The translations under genes were made by a program, and so were the position numbers. The notes below the pieces were generated by a model that made no database searches, was not told where the DNA came from, and saw only the letters and a program-made list of their open reading frames with translations. From Phycisphaerae bacterium (lineage in GTDB: Bacteria > Planctomycetota > Phycisphaerae > SM23-33), in assembly GCA_030610965.1 (NCBI GenBank), contig JAUWQU010000195.1, forward strand, positions 1-7,006: DNA of 7,006 nt, in the 5' to 3' direction. The first letter of the stretch is position 1. The number at the start of each line of letters is the position of its first letter. Below, piece by piece: positions 1-6,227 of this stretch.

Positions 1-12
1 CTTCCGCTTCTT

Positions 13-170
13 CCACCCTCAGCGGCATCTGCGCCTCTGCGGCTAGCTTCTTCTGTTCCTTCTGTTTCTTCCACCCTCAGTGGCTCTGTGCCTCTGCGGT
101 TAAATTCTTCTGCTTCTTCTGTTTCTTCCGCTTCTTCTACCCTCAGCGCCTCTGCGGCTCTGTGGTTAAT
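13..170. repeat. Three degenerate copies of a dispersed repeat in a pyrimidine-rich tract
   Basis: Three related units start at 13, 71 and 137, each opening with CCACCCTCAG or CTACCCTCAG, followed by a variable run of CTCTG, TGCG and GGCTCTGTG words and ending in GGCTA or GGTTAAT. The units run 13-45, 71-105 and 137-170. Between them lie CTTCT/TTTCTT-rich stretches (46-70 and 106-136) that also resemble each other. The spacing is 58 and then 66 bases. Read on the minus strand, the units look like the CACAGAG/GCAGAG-type repeats that I remember as scattered between genes in planctomycete and other environmental genomes; that memory is unverified. The tract probably continues left of the window. 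The third unit overlaps the 3' end of the glycerol dehydrogenase gene. No gene is seen in 1-142. Confidence 0.75.
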
Positions 171-1264
171 CTCTTCCTCGCCGTGCCCAGTGCGTCGGCG
201 GCGATCATGGCGTCGACTACGCTTTCGGGCGTTACTTTGAAGGGGTGGGCTTGGCAGAGCGAGCCCTCGCCGGCGCAGATTTTTCCGATGGGCTCGAGCC
301 GCGAGCGCTTCACGCCGGCCAGGCCGAGGTCGGCGAAGGTCACGGGCAGGCCGACGGCGATCTCGAAGTCCACGATCTCGTATATCTCCTCGACCTCGAC
401 GTCCTCTTCCAGGCAGAGTTGGCTGATAATGCCGAAGCCCACCTCCTGGCCGTGCATGAGTTTGTGGCACTCCGGCAGCGACGGCAGGCAGTTGGCGATC
501 ATGTGGGCCGTGGCCACGCCGCCGCTCTCGAAGCCCACGCCGCTCAGAAGCACGTTGGCCTCGACGACCTTCTCGACGGCGGGCGTGACGACCTTCTTCT
601 CCACTGCCCGCTTGGCCTCGAGGCCGTATTCCAAGAGGATGTCGCAGGCGAGCTGCGCCAGTGCCATCGCCGCCTGGGTCGAAACCCCGCCGGCCAGGTT
701 CGGCGAGCGGGTTTGCAGGCATACCCTCGCCTCGATCCAGGTCGCCAGCGCGTCTCCCATGCCCGCCACGAACGCCTGCACCGGGCCGTTGGCGATCACT
801 CGGGTGTCCACCAGCACCAGGTCCGGATTGACGCCCCAGGACTCGAAGCCCATGCAGTTGCCCTTCTCGTCGTACCAGACGGTGTACGAGCTGGTCGGCG
901 AGTCGTTCGAGGCGATGGTGGGAATGGTGACCACGCGGGCCTTTGTCGCCGCGGCGGCGGCCTTGGCGGTATCCAATGCCTTGCCCCCGCCGACGCCGAT
1001 GATGACGTCGGCTTTGGCCTTGGCGGCGAGCCCGGCCACGCGGTCTGCCTCGGCGTGAGTCGAGTCGCCCTTGAAGGCGACGTCCGTGACCTTCAGCTTA
1101 GCGGCGGCCAGGCTGGCCAGCAGCGTCTTGCCCACGATGGCCTTGACCTTCTTGTCCCACAGGACAAGCGGCTTTTTCCCGATGGCGGCGATGAGGCTGC
1201 CCGCCTCGGCCAGGACGTCGGAGCCCTGCACGTACTTGTGTGGCGCGATCAACACAGCGTTCAT
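143..1264 (-). CDS. gldA: Glycerol dehydrogenase (GldA-type, iron-containing alcohol dehydrogenase superfamily)
   Basis: Predicted cytoplasmic enzyme of 373 residues that would oxidise glycerol, or a related vicinal diol, to dihydroxyacetone with NAD+. The length matches the usual ~365-370 residues. Visible are the nucleotide-binding GVGGGKALDTAK segment (about 90-101), the PTIASNDSPTS stretch (about 115-125), and the three residues expected to bind the catalytic divalent metal: D171 in GMGDALATW, H254 in ATAHMIAN and H271 in LMHGQEVGFG. The start at 1264 is chosen because GGGAGG lies 8 bases upstream and the protein then begins just before the family's conserved N-terminus. An upstream in-frame ATG at 1387 would add 41 unconserved residues. 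It is the last gene of the minus-strand cluster, 160 bases after the transporter. The final residues LTTEPQRR and the TGA stop are encoded by a dispersed repeat unit, so the native C-terminus has been replaced or extended. The family is secure; the exact substrate is inferred. Confidence 0.93.
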   Translation of the reverse strand: MNAVLIAPHKYVQGSDVLAEAGSLIAAIGKKPLVLWDKKVKAIVGKTLLASLAAAKLKVTDVAFKGDSTHAEADRVAGLAAKAKADVIIGVGGGKALDTAKAAAAATKARVVTIPTIASNDSPTSSYTVWYDEKGNCMGFESWGVNPDLVLVDTRVIANGPVQAFVAGMGDALATWIEARVCLQTRSPNLAGGVSTQAAMALAQLACDILLEYGLEAKRAVEKKVVTPAVEKVVEANVLLSGVGFESGGVATAHMIANCLPSLPECHKLMHGQEVGFGIISQLCLEEDVEVEEIYEIVDFEIAVGLPVTFADLGLAGVKRSRLEPIGKICAGEGSLCQAHPFKVTPESVVDAMIAADALGTARKRLTTEPQRR

Positions 1265-1284
1265 TCGTAAAGCCTCCCAGCAAA

Positions 1285-1301
1285 ATGCGCCTACGGCGCG
1301 T
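1285..1301 (-). other. Small hairpin in the 5' leader of the glycerol dehydrogenase gene
   Basis: GCGCC and GGCGC pair around a 3-base loop, extended by one wobble and one A-T pair to a 7-bp stem. It sits just upstream of the ribosome binding site. On the minus strand it is followed by ATTTTG, too few T residues for a convincing terminator. It could affect translation or be chance in GC-rich DNA. Confidence 0.3.
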
Positions 1302-1319
1302 CCAAGACAGGTCGGAGCC

Positions 1320-1348
1320 ACAGTAGCCCACGGCCGGGGTCCGGTCAA
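1320..1348 (-). promoter_or_regulatory. Possible sigma-70-type promoter for the glycerol dehydrogenase gene
   Basis: On the minus strand TTGACC (1348-1343, 5 of 6 consensus) is separated by 17 bases from TACTGT (1325-1320, only 3 of 6). The implied start would leave a leader of about 50 bases before the ATG at 1264. The -35 is good and the -10 weak. It suggests the gene can be transcribed separately from the transporter upstream. Confidence 0.3.
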
Positions 1349-1375
1349 TAGCGCAGCGATCAGCCCAAGGGCACA

Positions 1376-1423
1376 GGGCCATCGCATTAAATGGTTAGCG
1401 TCCCTATTTAAATTGCATGGGCC
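1376..1423 (-). other. Imperfect dyad just after the transporter stop codon
   Basis: The arms GGGCCATCGCATTAAAT (1376-1392) and ATTTAAATTGCATGGGCC (1406-1423) are imperfect inverted copies with small bulges, around a 13-base loop. It begins one base past the transporter's stop codon. As RNA from the minus strand it could form a stem-loop protecting the 3' end or reducing read-through into the glycerol dehydrogenase gene. There is no T-run after it, so it is not called a Rho-independent terminator. Confidence 0.4.
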
Positions 1424-1424
1424 G

Positions 1425-3143
1425 CTATTGCGATTGCGGTTTTTTCCGCACGATTTGCACGACGACGGCCAGTACGACGAAGCCGACGAAGATGGCGATG
1501 CCCCAGATCTTGAGTTTCGACCAGAGGCTCCAGAAGCTGCCCATTGCCGCCAGCGAGGCTGCCACGAACATCAGCACGTTCCACACAATCCGCTTTAGGC
1601 CGCGCGGGCGGTTCTCGCCCAGCAGGCTCTTCTGGTTCATCAGCATGAAGAACGTGAAGTAGGCGATGGGTATGAGCACCATTCCGAACACGCTCGTCGG
1701 CACGGCCAGCCACATCTTGGCGCCGGACCAGACGAACGGCCCGAGCAGGCCAACCGCGGCCGGCATTATCGCGCCGAATCGGTACAGCGCCCCGCGCGAC
1801 TCGACGCCCACCATTTCACATAGCACAAATCCGTTGATGAGCATCAGCACGATGATGCTCGATATCGCCATGCCCACCACACCTATGCCGAACACGTAGT
1901 TGGCAAATTCCTTGCTCGTCAGCGGAGCCAGCGATTTGGCCATGTCAAACGCGTCTCGCTTGACGAGCATGGCCGCCATCTTGCGGTCGGCCTGGGGCAG
2001 GGCCTCGATCCGCTCATCGACCTGGGCCTTCGAGAGTTTCTTGAACTCGTCCTTACCGATCTCTTCGCTGATCCGCAGGCTCGCCAGGCCGCGATACTGA
2101 TTCATCAGAGCAGGCGTGGCCGTGCCTTCGAGGACTCCATCGGCGGGCTTGTTGTGGAACTGGGCCGACGCCGCGATCACGACGCACCCGGTAACCAGGA
2201 TGAACGGAATGAACAGGCCCGTGGAAAGGTCGAATATAGCCAGGCCGCGGAAGTTCTTGTCCCAGCCCTTCTTCAGCATGGAATAGGGCAGCAGGAACGT
2301 CATGTTGATTCCCACGGCCGTGGCGGCTGCGCTGATCATCACGTCGCGCTGCTGGCTGACGATCTTGTTGGACCAGAAGCCGCTGAACTGCTCGCCGACG
2401 GCGCCCAGGGCCGCGTTGAACGTGGCGGCCGGCTTGGAAAGCAGGCTCAGGTCCGGTATCAGCCCCGCGCCGACCTCGCTCCAGGCGAGGCCCGTTTCGG
2501 ACAGGCTCATGACGACGACCACGCCGATAAAGCTCACGACGATGATGCCGACCATCCCCTTGAGCACCCACTCCAATACCCGGATGCCCTTTCGGCCCTT
2601 GTCGTAGAAGATCACCACAGTTACGCAAAGGGCGGTGATGCACGTGACCACGATGACGTTGGCCCAGAAGTCCGGTACGGAGGCCCCCTCGCCTAGTAGC
2701 TTCGGCAGGAGGTTTTGGCGCACCGCAGCCGTGCCGAGGCTGTACTGCGGCAGGCACCAGACCAGGTTGGCCAGCATCGTTGCGATAATCCAGCCCCAGC
2801 CCAGCACGGGGTTGACGTGCTTGTTGATCGCGCGGAAGGGCTTCTCGCCGGTCGATAGCGTGACGTAGCCGATGGCGCTCAGCATGATGATGCCCATGAT
2901 CATCGCCAGCGGCTGGAGCCACAGAAACGCCAACCCGCCCAGGATGCCAAGGTACAGCGCACTAGCCAGCGAGCCGCCGCCGAGCGTGATGGCGCTCTGG
3001 AGCCAGCCTGGCCCCGAAAGCCTGATGAACACTCCCAGCAACGGACCCTTGCCCTTCTTGCGGGCGTCGACAAGCGACTGGCGGTCCCGCTCGATGGCGG
3101 AATTCTCGGCGCTGGCCTGCGTGTCCTGGCTCTGCTCGGTCAT
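1425..3143 (-). CDS. Nramp/SLC11-like membrane transporter without the DPGN metal-binding motif
   Basis: Integral membrane protein of 572 residues with about 12 predicted membrane segments, near 45-66, 70-95, 113-133, 160-180, 193-213, 270-290, 305-327, 415-440, 455-475, 480-503, 516-536 and 545-564, after a hydrophilic N-terminus of about 40 residues. The first two segments align without gaps to bacterial MntH as I remember it (GPGWLQSAI at 44-52, then LSTGEK at 96-101). TM6-TM7 also fit Nramp, ending in AASAQFH (324-330) where MntH has AAAAFH. However, the metal-coordinating DPGN of TM1 is GGGS (55-58) and the MPH of TM6 reads MTF (281-283). Loop 328-412 is charged and much longer than in MntH. 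Transport of divalent metals is therefore doubtful; the substrate is unknown and may be organic given the neighbours. Start 3143 has AAGGAAG 8 bases upstream; an upstream in-frame ATG at 3281 would overlap the preceding gene. It lies 52 bases after the oxidoreductase and is probably co-transcribed with it. Confidence 0.8.
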   Translation of the reverse strand: MTEQSQDTQASAENSAIERDRQSLVDARKKGKGPLLGVFIRLSGPGWLQSAITLGGGSLASALYLGILGGLAFLWLQPLAMIMGIIMLSAIGYVTLSTGEKPFRAINKHVNPVLGWGWIIATMLANLVWCLPQYSLGTAAVRQNLLPKLLGEGASVPDFWANVIVVTCITALCVTVVIFYDKGRKGIRVLEWVLKGMVGIIVVSFIGVVVVMSLSETGLAWSEVGAGLIPDLSLLSKPAATFNAALGAVGEQFSGFWSNKIVSQQRDVMISAAATAVGINMTFLLPYSMLKKGWDKNFRGLAIFDLSTGLFIPFILVTGCVVIAASAQFHNKPADGVLEGTATPALMNQYRGLASLRISEEIGKDEFKKLSKAQVDERIEALPQADRKMAAMLVKRDAFDMAKSLAPLTSKEFANYVFGIGVVGMAISSIIVLMLINGFVLCEMVGVESRGALYRFGAIMPAAVGLLGPFVWSGAKMWLAVPTSVFGMVLIPIAYFTFFMLMNQKSLLGENRPRGLKRIVWNVLMFVAASLAAMGSFWSLWSKLKIWGIAIFVGFVVLAVVVQIVRKKPQSQ

Positions 3144-3195
3144 GGTCGTTCTTCCTTTCGTACAGTCGTCTTCGCTGATGATTGTCGTCGAGTGC

Positions 3196-4374
3196 TCAGA
3201 ATGTCTCGATCGCCACTTCCGCCCCGGCCTTCTCGGCCGAGACGTAGGCGTTGTAGATCGTCGAAATCGTGTTGGCGGCAAGCCGGCTGTCGCTCTCGAC
3301 CGGCTCGCCCAAGGTGGCTGCGCGGTAAAACGCCTCGATCTCCTGCGGATAACCCGTGAACCAGTCCTCGTCCGGCGAGGGGTTCGACCAGCCCTGCTTC
3401 GAGCCGATCTTCTCCACCACGTAGATGTCCTTGAAGTTTTCCTCGGCGGCGTTGTAGGTCTGCATCGCGGTGTTCGGGTTGATGTTGCAGACCGTCCGGT
3501 GATTGTTCGCCGCCACCTCCAGCCAGTTGTGAATGCCGCCCAGCACGATGTCCGAGGCGAATATGTCCGCCACCGTGCCGTCGGTGAACACCACGTGCAT
3601 CAGCGACATGTCGTCGATGTCGTGGTAGTCGCTGCGGATGTGACCCTCGTCGCGGAAGTTCGGCATGCGGGTTATCGCGTGCGTCCTTGCCGACACCGCG
3701 GCCGGGAGAATCGGCTTGCCGTCGCGCGCCCGCCCCTCGACGGCCTTGAGGTAAAGCGCGGCCCCGAGGGGATGGCAGCCCTTGCCGATCATCACCCCGC
3801 CGCCGGAGAACTTCCAGTACCCGTACGTGTAGGCGTGCGAGCCGCTGTGGGCCTCCTCGCCGTGGATGAAGAGGATCTGCGCGCCGGTCTTCTCGAGGAT
3901 CTCCCGCTCCTTCTGGATGGCGGGGGCGTAGACCCAGTTCTCGGCGTAGAGGATCTTGGCCTTGCTTTCCTGCTCGGCCGCGAGCATCCGCTTGATGCTG
4001 GCGAGGGCATGGCTGAGGGCGTCGGCCTTTGGGAACGTCTCGCCGTCGAAGTCGTCGCTGCCGTCGCCGAAGTAGCCGGTCAGCGGCTTTTCGACGATCG
4101 CGAACTTGTCGCGCTTCAGGGCCGCGATGGCGACCTCCTCGTGCGACGAGGCCGTGGTGCATACGTGGACGACGTCCACCTGGTCCAGCATGGCGTCGAG
4201 GCTGTCGAAGACCTCGATGCCGCGCCGGGCGGCGTACTGCTGGGCGCCCTCGAGGGCGTGGACGCCGACGACCTCGACGTTCGTGCCGTAAACCTTGCCG
4301 ATCGCCTCGAAATGAAACGAAGCGGAAAACCCCGCCCCGACAATGCCGCTACGAACGGTTTTCTTGTCCTTCAT
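3196..4374 (-). CDS. Gfo/Idh/MocA family NAD(P)-dependent oxidoreductase
   Basis: Predicted cytoplasmic dehydrogenase of 392 residues. The N-terminal Rossmann fold is shown by GIVGAGFSASFHFEAIG (10-26), and the family's EKP motif is at 95-97 in FAIVEKPLTG, where the lysine contributes to catalysis in characterised members. The C-terminal substrate domain contains WKFSGGGVMIGKGCHPLG (187-204), matching the GGG...D/xGxH signature, with H201 as the probable catalytic histidine. Members act on sugars, inositols, sugar acids or nucleotide sugars; the specificity cannot be read here. The start is supported by AAGGGA 8 bases upstream of the ATG and by the Rossmann motif starting at residue 10. It follows a 338-base gap holding a repeat element, so it may have its own promoter, and it is followed after 52 bases by the transporter. 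This suggests the pair handles uptake and oxidation of one compound. Confidence 0.92.
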   Translation of the reverse strand: MKDKKTVRSGIVGAGFSASFHFEAIGKVYGTNVEVVGVHALEGAQQYAARRGIEVFDSLDAMLDQVDVVHVCTTASSHEEVAIAALKRDKFAIVEKPLTGYFGDGSDDFDGETFPKADALSHALASIKRMLAAEQESKAKILYAENWVYAPAIQKEREILEKTGAQILFIHGEEAHSGSHAYTYGYWKFSGGGVMIGKGCHPLGAALYLKAVEGRARDGKPILPAAVSARTHAITRMPNFRDEGHIRSDYHDIDDMSLMHVVFTDGTVADIFASDIVLGGIHNWLEVAANNHRTVCNINPNTAMQTYNAAEENFKDIYVVEKIGSKQGWSNPSPDEDWFTGYPQEIEAFYRAATLGEPVESDSRLAANTISTIYNAYVSAEKAGAEVAIETF

Positions 4375-4505
4375 AAGTCGATTCCCTTGAGCAATGCGCC
4401 GAATAGATTCTGAATTATTATGAGTCCAAGAGCCCGGACAAGCACCAAATAACAAGCACCAAAACTCAAACAAGGACCAGACAACAAATTCCAAAACACA
4501 AACAG

Positions 4506-4529
4506 GCGGAGTGGCGATCTCGCTTCCGC
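4506..4529. other. Hairpin in the core of the repeat element
   Basis: GCGGA (4506-4510) pairs with TCCGC (4525-4529), and an inner GCGA/TCGC stem continues it after small mismatches. It lies just inside the left arm of the inverted-repeat element and probably belongs to its core structure. Confidence 0.35.
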
Positions 4530-4562
4530 GTTTCGTTCATGAATACTCTGCTCGCGCCGCTC

Positions 4563-4603
4563 GCTCCAAATGCCGGCCCCGGCCATTTGGAGCTTGGCTT
4601 TTT
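4563..4603 (+). other. Strong stem-loop with a following T-run inside the repeat element
   Basis: GCTCCAAAT (4563-4571) pairs perfectly with ATTTGGAGC (4585-4593), and the inside GCCGG/CCGGC continues the stem with one bulged C, leaving a very tight loop. Five T residues follow at 4599-4603, after a 5-base gap. On the plus strand this resembles a Rho-independent terminator, but no plus-strand gene leads into it, and the minus-strand side has no T-run. I read it as part of the repeat element's secondary structure that could act as an incidental terminator. Confidence 0.45.
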
Positions 4604-4712
4604 GTGTTTGGCCCTTGTTTGAGTTTCGGTGTTTGTGGTTTGGCGCTTCTCACTGCGTACTTGTTTTGGGTTTGCTGAGCGACACAATGCCCGTCAATTC
4701 TGAATCACTACG

Positions 4713-5912
4713 CTAGTACCGCCCGTAGCGCTGGATGGCCGCCATTAGCAGGCGCATGCCCGTCAGGCGCGAGCCGTTGTTTATCGAACCCGCCGTCGTG
4801 AAGTTCAGGCCGCGGGCCTCGCGGGTCTGGCCGAAGTCGCGCAGGAACTCGGCCACCATGTTCGCCTCCTCGTTGCGGCAGAAGGTGAACGGCGCGAGCT
4901 GCCCGTCGATTACCGCGCGCGGCAGGTGCCGGCGGATCTCGCCGACCGTCACCGTCGGCCCGAAGTTCGTGCCCGTCAGGCCCACCCGGGCCAGCAAGGG
5001 CAGCAGGTGCCCCATGGCCGAGTCCGAGTGCTGGTATCGGCTGTCGGCGGGGTCAGGGCAGTAGCGGGCGAACATGCCCTCAAGCACGGGCAGTCCGAAC
5101 AGCTCGTACATCGCCGGGTTGAACAGGCAGCAGTTGTCGTCGGCGAAGCTGAATCCGCGCGGGGCCGTCTCGGGCGTGTAGCCCGCTTCCTCGTCCAGCA
5201 CGCGGGCGATGTCGAGCATCACGCGGAGTATGGTCCGGCTGAAGCGCTCGGCCAGGTCCGGCTCGTCCATGCACAGGAAGATCATGTTCTCCGTGCCGTA
5301 GATGCTGGTGGCGAACGTGCATGGCCCGCGCTGGTGGCGGTACCGCGGGCCCTTGACGCCAAGGGCTGTCAGGCGGGCCTTCTCGGCGTCCCAGTTTTCC
5401 GGCAGGATGAACGAGCGGATGTCGCGGTCGTCTACGCGGCCCAGCAGTGCCCGCAGCTCGTCGGGCGTGTTGGCGGCCTGCTTCAGCCACCACGACCCCG
5501 CCTTGCCGCCTTCCCAGACGTTCCTGCCCTCGAACACGTCGTGCAGGGCCTTGGGCCTGGGCCAGGCGAGTTCGGGGTCCGGCTTGGCCTCTCTCAGCAG
5601 GCGCCGCCCGACGATCTTCTCCGAGATGTCGTTGTAGCGCTTGTTGAGTCCGATGGCCCAGTCGGGGTCGTTGTTGTATCGCTGCCAGTCCTGTTCGATG
5701 CCGAGTTCGGTGAAGGCGCACTCCCAGTTGCAGATGGCGCCCAGCGGCACCTGCGGGATGTCGCGGCCGAACGGGTCGGCCTTGGCGGCCTCCTGGTCGG
5801 CCCAGAATTGCTCGAGGTCCACGGGGGCAAGCCCGTCGTTGGCCCGCATCTCGGCCAGCAGGCTATCGACCTTCTGGCGGTTATCCGTCGAAAGCTGTTC
5901 GTACGCGCCCAT
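4713..5912 (-). CDS. Uroporphyrinogen decarboxylase (URO-D) superfamily protein, non-haem type
   Basis: Predicted soluble protein of 399 residues with the URO-D superfamily layout in its second half: RGPCTFATSIYGTENMIFLC (195-214) before a helix following MDEPDLAERF; FADDNCCLFNPAMYELFGLP (256-275), equivalent to the family's acidic active-site strand and following helix; the QHSDSAMGHLLPLLARVGL stretch (294-312), equivalent to the HxCG-type segment; and a C-terminal NFTTAGSINNGSRL (370-383). The first ~190 residues are a longer, less conserved extension. Members include haem-pathway HemE and corrinoid or coenzyme M methyltransferases such as MtaA; this one is divergent and no corrinoid protein lies nearby, so the reaction is unknown. 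The zinc-binding HxC of methyltransferases reads H295-S-D297. The start at 5912 has GGAG about 10 bases upstream; in-frame ATGs at 5933 and 6044 are possible but add unconserved sequence. It is the first gene of the minus-strand cluster. Confidence 0.8.
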   Translation of the reverse strand: MGAYEQLSTDNRQKVDSLLAEMRANDGLAPVDLEQFWADQEAAKADPFGRDIPQVPLGAICNWECAFTELGIEQDWQRYNNDPDWAIGLNKRYNDISEKIVGRRLLREAKPDPELAWPRPKALHDVFEGRNVWEGGKAGSWWLKQAANTPDELRALLGRVDDRDIRSFILPENWDAEKARLTALGVKGPRYRHQRGPCTFATSIYGTENMIFLCMDEPDLAERFSRTILRVMLDIARVLDEEAGYTPETAPRGFSFADDNCCLFNPAMYELFGLPVLEGMFARYCPDPADSRYQHSDSAMGHLLPLLARVGLTGTNFGPTVTVGEIRRHLPRAVIDGQLAPFTFCRNEEANMVAEFLRDFGQTREARGLNFTTAGSINNGSRLTGMRLLMAAIQRYGRY

Positions 5913-5952
5913 CAATCGGGATCTCCAAGTCATCCATCCAGCGTGTAAACCT

Positions 5953-5989
5953 ATAATGCGCCGCCGGGCCCGCGCGGCCGGGACATTAT
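5953..5989. promoter_or_regulatory. Dyad with opposed -10-like boxes
   Basis: ATAATG (5953-5958) and CATTAT (5984-5989) are exact inverted copies separated by 25 GC-rich bases. The left arm overlaps a perfect TATAAT on the plus strand (5952-5957), and the right arm overlaps CATAAT on the minus strand (5990-5985). This could be a regulator-binding dyad or two facing promoters; no good -35 was found for the plus-strand box. Confidence 0.3.
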
Positions 5990-6013
5990 GAAGCAACCCG
6001 GCGAGATTTGGAA
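5985..6013 (-). promoter_or_regulatory. Possible promoter for the URO-D-like gene
   Basis: On the minus strand TTCCAA (6013-6008, 3 of 6 consensus) is followed after 17 bases by CATAAT (5990-5985, 5 of 6). The expected start would leave a leader of about 65 bases before the ATG at 5912. The spacing is ideal but the -35 is weak. Confidence 0.33.
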
Positions 6014-6093
6014 TTGATATCTTGCGGGCCGCTTTGGGCGACATCCTGGCCCGGAAACGGCCGGATCATCTCGCCGTCGAGCGGAGAAAGCAC

Positions 6094-6121
6094 TTGCTGA
6101 CCCAACGGTCCGTGATAAAAT
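6094..6121 (+). promoter_or_regulatory. Possible promoter for the secreted-protein gene
   Basis: TTGCTG (6094-6099, 3 of 6 consensus) is followed after 16 bases by TAAAAT (6116-6121, 5 of 6), about 100 bases before the ATG at 6228. This is the best-spaced plus-strand pair in the intergenic region. Confidence 0.35.
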
Positions 6122-6160
6122 TGTCAGAAAGGCCGACGTCGCTCGTCGCCCGGAGGCCAT

Positions 6161-6173
6161 GCGGGAATCCCGC
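6161..6173 (+). other. Perfect short palindrome in the leader of the secreted-protein gene
   Basis: GCGGGAATCCCGC is a perfect inverted repeat, a 5-bp stem with an AAT loop (or a 6+1+6 dyad), downstream of the proposed promoter and 54 bases before the start codon. TTAATTG follows. It may be an operator-like dyad or weak hairpin; it is too short for a confident terminator. Confidence 0.3.
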
Positions 6174-6227
6174 TTAATTGCCCCGGCGGCCCACCGAAGA
6201 TGTAAGTTTCAGTTAAGGAGTTTGGTC

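Larger units (their letters stand above)
4440..4648. repeat. Imperfect inverted-repeat element (MITE-like or palindromic dispersed repeat)
   Basis: The arm at 4440-4475 and the arm at 4613-4648 are inverted copies matching at 31 of 36 positions; both contain CCTTGTTTGAGTTT when read toward the right-hand arm. Similarity continues inward with an indel, pairing CCAAAACACAAAC (4491-4503) with the TTTTTGTGTTTGG run (4599-4611); the left arm carries about 15 extra bases. The core between them holds two smaller hairpins (4506-4529 and 4563-4593). No open frame for a transposase and no clear target duplication at the ends was seen. TTGGTGCTTG-type arms resemble low-complexity intergenic repeats I remember from planctomycete genomes, but this is unverified. 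Confidence 0.65.
4375..4712. other. Intergenic region dominated by a repeat element
   Basis: 338 bases between the URO-D-like gene and the oxidoreductase with no credible coding sequence. Most of it (about 4440-4648) is the inverted-repeat element listed separately. Short low-complexity open frames run through it, with compositions rich in F, G, C, L and W on the minus strand, as expected from translated repeats. The 65 bases before the oxidoreductase start are AT-richer, with a CATAAT word, but no well-spaced -35 partner was found. Related ATTCTGAAT words occur near both edges, around 4405 and 4697. Confidence 0.7.
5913..6227. other. Divergent intergenic region
   Basis: 315 bases between divergently oriented genes, with no convincing coding sequence (a 69-codon minus-strand frame at 6160-5951 lacks any recognisable feature). 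It holds promoter candidates on each strand, a dyad near 5953-5989 and a small perfect palindrome at 6161-6173, listed separately. Confidence 0.6.

Noticed and set aside
13..170. CRISPR array
   Set aside because: Only three units, degenerate, with unequal spacing and low-complexity spacers that resemble each other; no cas genes nearby.
245..1270. Long plus-strand open frame opposite the glycerol dehydrogenase
   Set aside because: It is a shadow frame in GC-rich DNA: rich in H, R, G and A, with no family features, while the minus strand encodes a clear GldA with its metal ligands and a ribosome binding site.
1265..1387. N-terminal extension of the glycerol dehydrogenase that looks like a hydrophobic signal
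   Set aside because: The family is cytoplasmic, the downstream ATG has a good ribosome binding site, and the extension overlaps a promoter candidate and a hairpin.
2872..4413. 513-codon plus-strand open frame opposite the transporter and oxidoreductase
   Set aside because: It spans two convincing minus-strand genes and has the repetitive R, V, D and L composition of an antisense shadow.
4563..4603. Rho-independent terminator of a gene
   Set aside because: The T-run is on the plus-strand side and no plus-strand gene reads into it; it lies inside the repeat element.
4466..4687. Small minus-strand open frames in the 338-base gap
   Set aside because: They are translations of the inverted-repeat element, with low-complexity composition and no ribosome binding site.
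4926..5948. 340-codon plus-strand open frame opposite the URO-D-like gene
   Set aside because: Antisense shadow; no recognisable motifs, and the opposite strand carries conserved URO-D segments.
5951..6160. 69-codon minus-strand open frame in the divergent region
   Set aside because: No recognisable domain and no convincing ribosome binding site; it overlaps the promoter candidates.
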